DNA from: Thermalbibacter longus
GTDB lineage: Bacteria > Chloroflexota > Chloroflexia > Thermomicrobiales > Thermomicrobiaceae
Reading direction: 5' to 3'
Assembly: GCF_023806485.1 (NCBI RefSeq)
Contig: NZ_JAMSLR010000006.1
Location: 1 to 64,000, forward strand
Length of the DNA stretch: 64,000 bases
Shown here: in pieces, positions 30,043 through 37,787 of the stretch
How the letters are laid out: each line of letters starts with the position of its first letter
Numbering within the stretch: the stretch's first letter is position 1
The notes under the pieces: generated by a model
What the model saw: only the letters and a program-made list of their open reading frames with translations
What the model was told of the DNA's origin: nothing
Database searches by the model: none
Position numbers and translations under genes: made by a program

Positions 30043-30330
30043 TTACGGCATCTGTAGCCGTACGTAGACCAGGTACTCGTTCGGCCCGGCGCGCAGGAGC
30101 TGCCGGATCACGTAGCGGCGACCGGCAATCGTTACGGTCTGCCCGGGTGCCAGCCCCTGGGCACGAACTTCGCGGGGCGAGCGACTGAGAATCTCATAGG
30201 TGACGCACCCGCACTGCTGGCAGCGAAGATACTGGTCTCGCTCGTCAGTCGGACCGATGAACCCGCGCCGGACGAGAGTCGTCTCGATACTGCCACAGAT
30301 CGGGCACTGGCGCTGCTCGCTCGCCGCCAC
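30043..30330 (-). CDS. small zinc-ribbon protein
   Basis: About 95 residues. The N-terminal half is a zinc ribbon: CPICGS, then about 22 residues, then CQQCGCVTYE. The C-terminal half is a small beta-rich segment (PGQTVTIAGRRYVIRQLLRAG). GTG at 30330 fits best, with AGGAG 8 bases before it; another in-frame GTG lies at 30339. I do not recognise a family with a known function; the ribbon could bind RNA, DNA or protein. It stands apart from the MFS operon by about 225 bases. Confidence 0.7.
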   Translation of the reverse strand: MAASEQRQCPICGSIETTLVRRGFIGPTDERDQYLRCQQCGCVTYEILSRSPREVRAQGLAPGQTVTIAGRRYVIRQLLRAGPNEYLVYVRLQMP

Positions 30331-30728
30331 CCCCTGCACTCCTGGATCCTGCTACTGCTGGCGCTGGCATCTGCTCTTAGCGAAGCATAGGGCTTCGCAT
30401 TGCTCGGGTCAATACATCGCTGCAGGAAAGGCAGACGAATCCCCTGGCTTGCGATAGGCGGGCGTTGATAGAGGAGGCGGACCCGAGCTGAGACCTGTGG
30501 TACGATGTCCCTGAGCCCAGGGTCGGCGGCGCCCCTTCTGCCAGAACAGGACAGGGTTCGACAGCCGCAGTCCTGACGCGAGCTCGGATCGAGCGAGCAT
30601 TGGACCAGCTCAGGGGCTGATATCCTCGCGCATCACGCTGCAAGCGCCGAGTACGAGCACGATGAGTGCCCGGAAGCCGCTGCCTTGCGAGACGGCGCGG
30701 GCAAATTGACCGACGATTGGAGGACGAG
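30331..30728. other. divergent intergenic region upstream of trehalose-6-phosphate synthase
   Basis: No gene found. A perfect inverted repeat GCGAAGC-ATAGG-GCTTCGC lies at 30380-30398; its role is unknown. A weak -10-like TACGAT is at 30501-30506. The ribosome-binding site GGAGG (30719-30723) precedes the next gene. Confidence 0.35.
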
Positions 30729-32303
30729 GTGCAGAATCAGAGTCCATTGTCGGGAAAGCCCGCCCAGTCCTACGATCACGACTTGCCTGAACATGCCCGA
30801 GAGCTGCTCGACCGCGCGACGCTGATCATCGCGTCGAACCGCGGTCCCGTCGAGTTCCACCTGGCATCTGACGGAACGTTCATCACCAAGCGAGGCACCG
30901 GCGGAGTCGTCACCGCGATGAGCGCAGCCAGCCGGTACACCGAAGCGATCTGGGTCGCCTGCGCGATGACGGAGGGTGATCGCCTACGTGCCGAGATGGC
31001 GCGGGAAGCCGGAGAGGCCGTCATCACGCCACCCGACGGCGACTTCCGTCTCCGCTTCGTGCTCCCCGACCCGGACGCCTACTTCGGCTACTACAACCGC
31101 ATCGCGAACCCGCTACTCTGGTTTCTCCAGCACTACCTCTGGGACACGCCGCGAGCACCGGATGTCGACCACCTGACGTGGGACGCCTGGCATCACGGCT
31201 ACGTGACCGTTAACCGCATGTTTGCCGAGGAGATCCTCGCCGCCGTATCCGCGGCGCACCGCGAGCCGCTCGTCATGCTGCAGGACTACCACCTGTACCT
31301 GGCCCCCGGCTTCCTCCGAGAGCGAAGGCCGGAGATCGTGCTGCAGCAGTTCATCCACATCCCCTGGCCCGACCAGGACTACTGGCGACTGGTACCGCGC
31401 GCCATGCGCCAGGCGATCTGTCGCAGCCTCCTGGCCAACGACATCGTCGGGTTCCAGACCCCGCAGCACGCCCGGAGCTTTCTCAACACCGTCGAGGCGA
31501 ACCTGGACGACGTGGAGATCGACCGTCGCCAGCGCGAGATCGTCTCTCGGGGACACACCACGCGCGTTCGGGTCTACCCGATCTCGATCGACCCGGCGCA
31601 CGTGCTCGAAGTCGCCGAGAGCGAGGATGCGAAGCGGCACGAGGAGCACCTGCGCAGCTTCCTCAACGAGTACACCATCATCCGGGTCGACCGGGCCGAG
31701 CCGAGCAAGAACGTGGTGCGCGGCTTCCTGGCCTATGACCGCCTGCTGGAGGCGCACCCCGAGCTGCTCGGCCGGGTCAACTTCCTGGCGTTCCTGGTGC
31801 CCTCTCGCCTCGAGGTCGCCGAGTACATCGACTATCTGGACGACATCAACGCCGTTGTGGGCCGGATCAATGCCAAGTACGCCAACGTCGCCGAGCACCA
31901 GGGGATCAACTGGCAACCAGTGCACCTCTTCATCGGCGACGATTACCCGCGGGCGCTGGCCGCCATGAAGCACTACGACGTGCTGCTGGTGAACGCCATC
32001 TTCGATGGCATGAACCTCGTGGCCAAAGAGGGGGCGCTGCTCAACCAGCGCAACGGCGTGATCGTCCTCTCGGAGGGCGCTGGCGCCTATCAGGAACTGG
32101 GCCGGTGGGCACTGACCGTCTCCCCGACTGATATCGAGGGCACGGCCCAGGCGCTCTACGAGGGACTGACGATGCCCGAGAGCGAGCGGGCGCTACGCGC
32201 CCGGCAACTCCGCGAGCTGGTCATCGAGCACGACCTGCGTCGCTGGATCGCTGATCAGCTCAGCGATCTGGCCCAACTGCGGGCCGAGCGCCACGCGCGC
32301 TGA
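30729..32303 (+). CDS. otsA: trehalose-6-phosphate synthase (GT20)
   Basis: Transfers glucose from a nucleotide sugar to glucose-6-phosphate, giving trehalose-6-phosphate, an osmo- and thermoprotectant precursor. The 524 residues carry GT20 landmarks: IIASNRGPVEFH near the N-terminus, LQDYHLYLAPGFLRE, FIHIPWPDQDYWR, NDIVGFQT, and the donor-site DGMNLVAKEG. The usual RxxxxK phosphate-binding strand reads DRAEPSKNVVRG, a variant seen in some bacterial members. GTG 30729 is chosen because GGAGG lies 5 bases upstream; the frame extends back to 30666. No trehalose-6-phosphate phosphatase gene is adjacent, so otsB must be elsewhere or the product is used otherwise. Confidence 0.88.
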   Translation: MQNQSPLSGKPAQSYDHDLPEHARELLDRATLIIASNRGPVEFHLASDGTFITKRGTGGVVTAMSAASRYTEAIWVACAMTEGDRLRAEMAREAGEAVITPPDGDFRLRFVLPDPDAYFGYYNRIANPLLWFLQHYLWDTPRAPDVDHLTWDAWHHGYVTVNRMFAEEILAAVSAAHREPLVMLQDYHLYLAPGFLRERRPEIVLQQFIHIPWPDQDYWRLVPRAMRQAICRSLLANDIVGFQTPQHARSFLNTVEANLDDVEIDRRQREIVSRGHTTRVRVYPISIDPAHVLEVAESEDAKRHEEHLRSFLNEYTIIRVDRAEPSKNVVRGFLAYDRLLEAHPELLGRVNFLAFLVPSRLEVAEYIDYLDDINAVVGRINAKYANVAEHQGINWQPVHLFIGDDYPRALAAMKHYDVLLVNAIFDGMNLVAKEGALLNQRNGVIVLSEGAGAYQELGRWALTVSPTDIEGTAQALYEGLTMPESERALRARQLRELVIEHDLRRWIADQLSDLAQLRAERHAR

Positions 32304-32307
32304 GCTG

Positions 32308-33426
32308 CTACAGCCGGCCGGCCCGGCGTAGCAGCCCCAGCGTCTCCTCCAGCGGCAACGCGTGCGCAGTGTGGCCGTCGCGCCCCACTATCGTCCCGGC
32401 CCGGAACAGCGCGTTCACCACGGCCTCCTCGGTCGCCTCGACCGCGGCCTGGAAGAGCAGGTCGATCAGCCGGCCGCTCTCGACCAGGTACGGGAGCTGG
32501 AGCACCGGCTCGGGCGGCTCGTGCGGGATCCGGATTGCGTTCGAGAACGCCAGCACGAAGTCGCCGCTGCCGTGACCGGCGATCGAGCCCGTACGGGCCA
32601 GACCGAGCGCGCCCCGGCGGGCGAGCCGGCGCAGCGCGCGGTCGAGCAGTGGGGCATCGGTCGCCAGCACGACGATCACCGAGCCTCGTTCCTCTCCCGA
32701 GCCGGTGGGCCGCCAGTCGCGCAGCAGCCGGCCGACCGGTACCCCGGCGATGGTGAGCTGTTCGCGCCGGCCGAAGTTGCCGAGCACCAGGGCACCGACG
32801 GTGTACCCACCCAGCTCCGACGGCAGCCGGCGCGAGGCTGTTCCGATCCCTCCCTTGAAACCGAAGAGCAGCATGCCGGTGCCGGCGCCGACGTTTCCCT
32901 CCTCGACCGCGCCGGAGCTCGCCTGCCGGATCGCCTCCAGCGCGTGCTCAGCCCGCGCGTGCCGGCCCTGCATGTCGTTCAGCCACGCATCCGAGCACTC
33001 GAACACCAGCGGGTTGACGGTACTGGTAGTGATGCCGATGTCCGGGTTGGTCTGGATGGCGTGCTCGAGCAGCCCATCGGCCACCCGCGGCACAGAGAGC
33101 GTACTGGTGAGCGCGATCGGCGTCTCGATGACGCCGAGCTCGTCGAGCTGGGCGACCCCGGTCGGTTTGCCGAAACCGTTGAGCACGAAGAGCGCGCCGG
33201 GCACCTTCTGGCGAAACAGGTTGTCGCCGTGCGGCAGGATCACCGTGACGCCAGTCCGGATCGGCCCGCGACCGGGCACCAGTCGCCCCTCTCCCCCCAC
33301 GAGCGTGACGTGCCCCACCCGCACGTCCGGAACGTCGGTAATCGCGTTCCGCGGCCCTGGAGGCAGCTCGCCGAGCACCAGCCCGATCTCGCGCGCTCGC
33401 GGACGTCGAACCGCCTCACTGTCCAT
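32308..33426 (-). CDS. P1-family (DmpA-type) aminopeptidase
   Basis: N-terminal-nucleophile hydrolase of 372 residues related to L-aminopeptidase/D-Ala-esterase DmpA. Expected autocleavage before Ser249, in ERG-SVIVVLATDAPL, almost the same position as Gly249-Ser250 in DmpA. Other conserved parts: VRVGHVTL near the start, GNVGAGTGM and FKGGIGTASR before the cleavage point, and GHGSGDFVLAFSNA after it. Acts on small peptides or amides; no signal peptide. ATG 33426 has GGGGGAGAGG upstream; the longer frame to 33555 overlaps the divergent protease gene. Only 4 bases separate its stop from that of the convergent trehalose gene. Confidence 0.92.
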   Translation of the reverse strand: MDSEAVRRPRAREIGLVLGELPPGPRNAITDVPDVRVGHVTLVGGEGRLVPGRGPIRTGVTVILPHGDNLFRQKVPGALFVLNGFGKPTGVAQLDELGVIETPIALTSTLSVPRVADGLLEHAIQTNPDIGITTSTVNPLVFECSDAWLNDMQGRHARAEHALEAIRQASSGAVEEGNVGAGTGMLLFGFKGGIGTASRRLPSELGGYTVGALVLGNFGRREQLTIAGVPVGRLLRDWRPTGSGEERGSVIVVLATDAPLLDRALRRLARRGALGLARTGSIAGHGSGDFVLAFSNAIRIPHEPPEPVLQLPYLVESGRLIDLLFQAAVEATEEAVVNALFRAGTIVGRDGHTAHALPLEETLGLLRRAGRL

Positions 33427-33543
33427 GCCTCTCCCCCGTTCCTCGGTCACCGCCAGGTTCCTGCCCAGCATAGCAGGCAGCCGGCGGTGAATAATCCAGG
33501 CGCGAGCGAGCGCCACGCCACTGGCGGGAGGGAGCGAGGGCAC

Positions 33544-34737
33544 ATGACCGGGCAAGCTCGACTGCCTGGAGAGGATATTGACGCAGCGGCCTCGCCGCTC
33601 GACGACCCGGAATGGCTGGCGCGAGCGCGGAGCTACCGCCGCGACCGGCTACGCTGGCTGCTGGCCGACCTCGCGTTCGACGTGGCCGCTGGCGGGCTGG
33701 CGCTCGCGCTGCGCCTGCCGGTAATCGTCCAGGAGCGCCTCGCCCGGCGGCTACCGGCCGGACTGCCGGCGGAAGCATGCACCATCGCGTCGTACGGGGC
33801 GGGCGCCTGGCTGCTCGGGCTGCCGTCGCGCGCCTGGCGCGACCTGGTTCTGGAGCACCGCTATGACCTGAGCACCCAGCGCGGGCGAGACTGGATCGTC
33901 GACCAGCTCAAGGCCCTCGCGCTCGGCCTACCGGTCGAGACGCTCATCGGGCAGGGGGTGCTGGCAGCTCTCCGGCGCTGGCCCCGCCGCTGGTGGCTGG
34001 CGCTCAGCCTGGCGGCCGCCCCGCTGGCGGCGCTCTTCAGCTTCCTTTTCCCAGTCGTCATCGCGCCACGGTTCAACCGCTACCGCCCGCTGGAAGACGA
34101 GGCGCTGGCCGCCCGCCTGCGCGACCAGGCTGCGGCTGCCGGCATCCAGGTGAGCGAGATCCTGGTGACCGATCTCAGCCGCCGGACGCGCAAGGCGAAC
34201 GCCTTCTTCGCCGGACTGGGACGCACGCGCCGCATCGTGCTCGGCGACACGCTGCTCGATGAGTTCGCGCCGGACGAGATCGCGGTCATCCTGGCTCACG
34301 AGCTGGGCCATCAAGCCCATCGCGACCTCTGGCGCCTGATCCTGGCCTCGACCGCACAGGTGACGCTGACCACCTGGCTGGCGCAGCGCCTGGCCGAGCG
34401 CGCGACGCGCCGGTACGGGCGCCAGCTCGGGCTCGGGAGGCTCGACCAGCCGGCCGCGCTGCCACTGATCGCCTGGCTCGCTGCCCTAGCCGGCCTGATC
34501 CTGGCGCCAGCCGTCAGCGCGTTCTCCCGCCGGATCGAGCGGCAGGCCGACCGCTTCGCGCTGGAGCTGACCGGTGACGCCTCTGCGTTCATCCGCGCGA
34601 TGCAGCGCCTGGCGGTGCAGAACCTGAGCGATCCCGACCCGCCCCGGCTAGAGCGCTGGCTCTTCGGCAGTCACCCCTCCATCGCCGAGCGGGTAGCAGC
34701 CGCACGGCAGTTCGCCCGGCAGCGCCACACGCCTTGA
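33544..34737 (+). CDS. M48-family (Ste24-type) membrane metalloprotease
   Basis: Membrane-embedded zinc protease of 397 residues. The zinc motif AHELGHQAHR is at 252-256 (HExxH), with the third ligand in IERQADRFAL (Glu332). About six hydrophobic segments surround the site, as in Ste24/CAAX-processing proteases. In bacteria such enzymes take part in membrane-protein quality control; no substrate can be named. ATG 33544 follows gggagggagcg; the open frame runs far upstream (to 32362) only because it is antisense to the P1 peptidase gene. Divergent from that gene. Confidence 0.92.
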   Translation: MTGQARLPGEDIDAAASPLDDPEWLARARSYRRDRLRWLLADLAFDVAAGGLALALRLPVIVQERLARRLPAGLPAEACTIASYGAGAWLLGLPSRAWRDLVLEHRYDLSTQRGRDWIVDQLKALALGLPVETLIGQGVLAALRRWPRRWWLALSLAAAPLAALFSFLFPVVIAPRFNRYRPLEDEALAARLRDQAAAAGIQVSEILVTDLSRRTRKANAFFAGLGRTRRIVLGDTLLDEFAPDEIAVILAHELGHQAHRDLWRLILASTAQVTLTTWLAQRLAERATRRYGRQLGLGRLDQPAALPLIAWLAALAGLILAPAVSAFSRRIERQADRFALELTGDASAFIRAMQRLAVQNLSDPDPPRLERWLFGSHPSIAERVAAARQFARQRHTP

Positions 34738-34825
34738 CGCCGAACGCCAGTGCCACCGACCCGCGCTCTCCAGGCTGGCAGGTCACACCAGGCGACGCTC
34801 TCCAGGCCCGGCACCGGGCTCGACC

Positions 34826-36025
34826 CTAGCCCACGACCTCGCGGAAGACGCGCAGGAAGTTGAGGCCCAGCAGCTTGCGCAGCTCCTCCTCGGTGAACCC
34901 CGCCTGCGCCAGCGCCACCGTCAGGTTCGGCCAGTCGGCAAACGTCTCGTACCCCGCGATCCGGTAGTCCGGCGTCAGCCGGTGCTCCTCCAGCCGGAAC
35001 CCCGCCCAGTCGAACGCCCCCGGCGGGTTGACCGGCATCGCGGGCGGATACTCGATCAGCGAGCCCGTCCGGGAGCTGGGCGGCCCCATCTTGTCGGTCC
35101 CGATCCCCACGTGGTCGATCCCGCACACGTCCACCAGGTGCTCCACGTGCCGCACGAAGTCCTCCAGCGTGGCCTCCGGCCGCTCGCTGATGAACCCCGG
35201 CACCACCACCACCCCGAAGTAGCCGCCCCGCTCCGCCACCGCCCGCGCCAGCTCGTCCGACTTCCCCCGGTCGTGCCGCGCCACCGCCTTGCTGGCCGAG
35301 TGCGACACCACCACCGGCGCCGTCGACACCTCCAGCGCATCCCAGCCTACCTGCTCGCTGCAGTGGCTGATGTCGACCAGGATTCCCAGCTCGTTCAGCC
35401 GCCGCACCACCTCCCGCCCGAAGTAGGTGAGCCCACCTTGGTAGCGCTCGGTGCAGCCGTCCCCCACCAGGTTCTGCAGGTTGTAGGTGAGCTGCACCAT
35501 CCGCAGCCCCAGGTGGTAGAAGCACTCGATCCGCTCCAGGTCGTCGCCGAAGGCGATGGTGTCCTGGAAGTCGATGACGATCCCGTGTTTGCCCTCGGCG
35601 TGCGCCCGCTCGATGTCGGCCGCCCGGCGCACCAGCACCAGCTTGTCGCGGAGGGCGTCGACGATCGCTTGCGCCTGGGCGATCCGGCGCACGGCCCGCT
35701 CGAAGGCCTCCCCCAACCGCCCCGCTCCCGAGTAGGTGCCGCAGGCGACCGTCACTCCCGAGCGCTCCCACATGGCGAGGTAGGCCTGCCGCGCCTCGGG
35801 CGAGGTCTGGATCTCCCGGGCCGCCATCGCCTCCAGCACCGGCGCCACCTCGGCGCGCGAGCGCCCCTGGCGGGCGTACTCCTCGACCACCCGTCGCATC
35901 CGCTCGGTGAAGAGCATGCCGGTGGTGATCGGCGGCTGCTGGGTGTCGATCACCAGCGCCTCGTAATGCAGCGCCCGGGCCTCCTCCGGCGTCAGTGACG
36001 GTCTCCGCCTCCGCTCTGCCACCAT
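34826..36025 (-). CDS. M19 (membrane dipeptidase)-like protein with altered metal site
   Basis: A 399-residue TIM-barrel protein clearly of the renal-dipeptidase family: ERAHAEGKHGIVIDFQDT, GGLTYFGREVVRRLNELG, VDISHCS, VVVSHSASKAV, HVGIGTDKMG and a final GLNFLRVF. The zinc site is changed. The usual HxD near the N-terminus is replaced by IDTQQP, the bridging Glu region by IDFQDT, and the substrate His of LTH by Tyr (LTYN). The two later His residues (DISH, VSHS) and the catalytic Asp (GTDK) remain. It may bind one metal, use another chemistry or be inactive. No signal peptide, so cytoplasmic. ATG 36025 has GGAGGGTGA upstream. Confidence 0.88.
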   Translation of the reverse strand: MVAERRRRPSLTPEEARALHYEALVIDTQQPPITTGMLFTERMRRVVEEYARQGRSRAEVAPVLEAMAAREIQTSPEARQAYLAMWERSGVTVACGTYSGAGRLGEAFERAVRRIAQAQAIVDALRDKLVLVRRAADIERAHAEGKHGIVIDFQDTIAFGDDLERIECFYHLGLRMVQLTYNLQNLVGDGCTERYQGGLTYFGREVVRRLNELGILVDISHCSEQVGWDALEVSTAPVVVSHSASKAVARHDRGKSDELARAVAERGGYFGVVVVPGFISERPEATLEDFVRHVEHLVDVCGIDHVGIGTDKMGPPSSRTGSLIEYPPAMPVNPPGAFDWAGFRLEEHRLTPDYRIAGYETFADWPNLTVALAQAGFTEEELRKLLGLNFLRVFREVVG

Positions 36026-36182
36026 CGCTCACCCTCCGAACCGCGATCCTGCGCCGATCTGACCGACCGCAGGCTACGGCGGCTGCGTCGCGAGTGTCAA
36101 TGGGCAGGCGCAAGTCCACCACCCCTCTGGTCGCCGTCGACTCGACATCTCGTTATCCCTACCCTGGGGCACCGGCGATGGG

Positions 36183-36188
36183 TATACT
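36183..36188 (+). promoter_or_regulatory. -10 element of the MFS transporter gene
   Basis: Consensus-like TATACT 89 bases before the chosen ATG; no convincing -35 at 17 bases. The site lies in the divergent gap with the M19 gene. Confidence 0.35.
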
Positions 36189-36276
36189 GTGCAAAGAGTT
36201 GATCGGCCATCGCCAGTGGGGAAGAGGACACACTCCGGGACAAACCTGGAGCGCAACGTGGGGGATCGGGGGACGG

Positions 36277-37548
36277 ATGAGGCTCCAGGGCAAGCCGTTT
36301 GCCCTGCTCATCGGCAATCGCAACTTCGCAGCGCTCTGGTCATCGGACCTTATTGTTACCCTGGGTGACCGGATTCACCGGGTTGCGCTCGCCGCGTTGA
36401 TCTGGCACCTGACCGGCTCGCTGATGGACGCGGGCGTAGCGTTCATCGCCTCGTCGTTGCCCGATCTCGCGCTCGGGCCGCTAGCCGGCGTGGCCGTCGA
36501 CCGCTGGGATCGCCGCAAGATCATGATCGCCTCGGACTTGGCCCGCATCGTTCCGGTGCTCCTCATCCCGATCCTGGCTCCGATCTCGCTCTGGTCGGTC
36601 TATGTCCTGCTCTTCCTGCTCAACACCGCGTCGATCCTGCACCGGCCGGCAAAGGTCGCGTCCATCCCCTCGGTCGTGCCCTCGTCCCAGCTCACTGCCG
36701 CCAACTCGTTCTCTTCGATGGTCGAGAGTGTCGGCGACCTCGCCGGCTACCCCCTCGCCGGCGTTGGTGTCGGGCTCCTGAGTGGCTGGCTGGGGACGGA
36801 GACCGGCCTCACCGCCGCCTTCGGCGGCACTGCGCTCTGCTACGCGCTCTCGGCGCTGATCTTGCTCGCTCTGCGCCTGCCACTGGTCGAGCGAGCGGAG
36901 GAGAGCTCGCTCCGGCAGGTCTGGGAGGAACTGGTAACAGGTCTGCGCTTCCTGGCCCAGCATCCGATCGTCCGAGCTAACACGGCGGTACTGCTCCTCG
37001 GGCCGTTCGCGGCCGGGATCGCGATGCCGCTGCTGATCGGCTATGCCTATGAGGTGATTGGGGACGACGAGCTGGCCTATGCGATGCTGAACTTCGGCAT
37101 CGGCCTCGGAAGCGTGGTCGGCGCGGCTGGGCTGGCCCTCTTCGGAGCTCGCCGGCTCGGCACGCTGGTGATCGCCGGGCTCGCTCTCATGGGCGCGGCC
37201 ATTCTGGGTCTGGCCAGCACGACCATGCTCTGGACCGCTGTGCTGCTCATGGCCGTGACCGGCGTCGGCAACATGATGGTGCTGATCCCCAGCGTGACGA
37301 TCGTGCATCGCTGCACGCCGACGCACTTGCTCGGGCGTGTCTTCAGCTTCCGTTCGACACTCATCTTCACGGCATTGATCGTGGCGAACGGGATCGGCGG
37401 GTGGGCCGGCGATGTCTTCGGCGTGCTGCCGGTACTGGCCGTCACCGGCGCTGGCCTGCTCGCCGGTGCCGTTCTGGCGGCGATGGTGCCGGCCAGCCGG
37501 CAGGCCGACGCGCTGGAAATAGCGGCCAACCCCATTCCCGGCGACTGA
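36277..37548 (+). CDS. MFS transporter (DHA3/EntS-like)
   Basis: Inner-membrane exporter-type carrier of 423 residues. The first helix region FALLIGNRNFAALWSSDLIVTLGDRI (in part: NRNFAALWSS) is the hallmark of the DHA3 group that contains enterobactin and macrolide exporters. The loop motif GVAVDRWDRRKIMI is present, with twelve hydrophobic segments. ATG 36277 begins MRLQGKPFAL, the expected N-terminus; the frame runs back to 35995 over promoter-like sequence. Substrate unknown. Single gene, divergent from the M19 protein. Confidence 0.88.
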   Translation: MRLQGKPFALLIGNRNFAALWSSDLIVTLGDRIHRVALAALIWHLTGSLMDAGVAFIASSLPDLALGPLAGVAVDRWDRRKIMIASDLARIVPVLLIPILAPISLWSVYVLLFLLNTASILHRPAKVASIPSVVPSSQLTAANSFSSMVESVGDLAGYPLAGVGVGLLSGWLGTETGLTAAFGGTALCYALSALILLALRLPLVERAEESSLRQVWEELVTGLRFLAQHPIVRANTAVLLLGPFAAGIAMPLLIGYAYEVIGDDELAYAMLNFGIGLGSVVGAAGLALFGARRLGTLVIAGLALMGAAILGLASTTMLWTAVLLMAVTGVGNMMVLIPSVTIVHRCTPTHLLGRVFSFRSTLIFTALIVANGIGGWAGDVFGVLPVLAVTGAGLLAGAVLAAMVPASRQADALEIAANPIPGD

Positions 37549-37578
37549 CCGGTAGCCACTAGAAAATCTCTTCGATAG

Positions 37579-37607
37579 TTGACAGAATCCTCTCACCAAG
37601 CTAGTTT
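37579..37607 (+). promoter_or_regulatory. strong promoter for the secreted Asp-box protein
   Basis: TTGACA (37579-37584), 17-base spacer, TAGTTT (37602-37607). It implies a leader of about 175 bases before ATG 37788. A perfect palindrome GGAACGCGCGTTCC (37630-37643) lies just downstream of the likely transcription start. Confidence 0.6.
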
Positions 37608-37787
37608 GAGGGCGAACCCCAGCAGTGAGGGAACGCGCGTTCCGGCTTCACGCGTGGTCGAGACTGAGCAATCGCCGGACGAGAGGGGAGGTGCGACGAG
37701 GGAGAGTTCCGGCCTCCTGGTTCTACCCCATCTGCTTCATGAGAGGACGTTCACCCAACGGCGCCACGGGATGGGAGGGAATGAGGG

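Noticed and set aside
37630-37643. GGAACGCGCGTTCC as a proven LexA site
   Set aside because: The core GAAC-N4-GTTC is expected about 0.6 times by chance in 64 kb of this composition, and the gene is not a repair gene; kept only as a palindrome.
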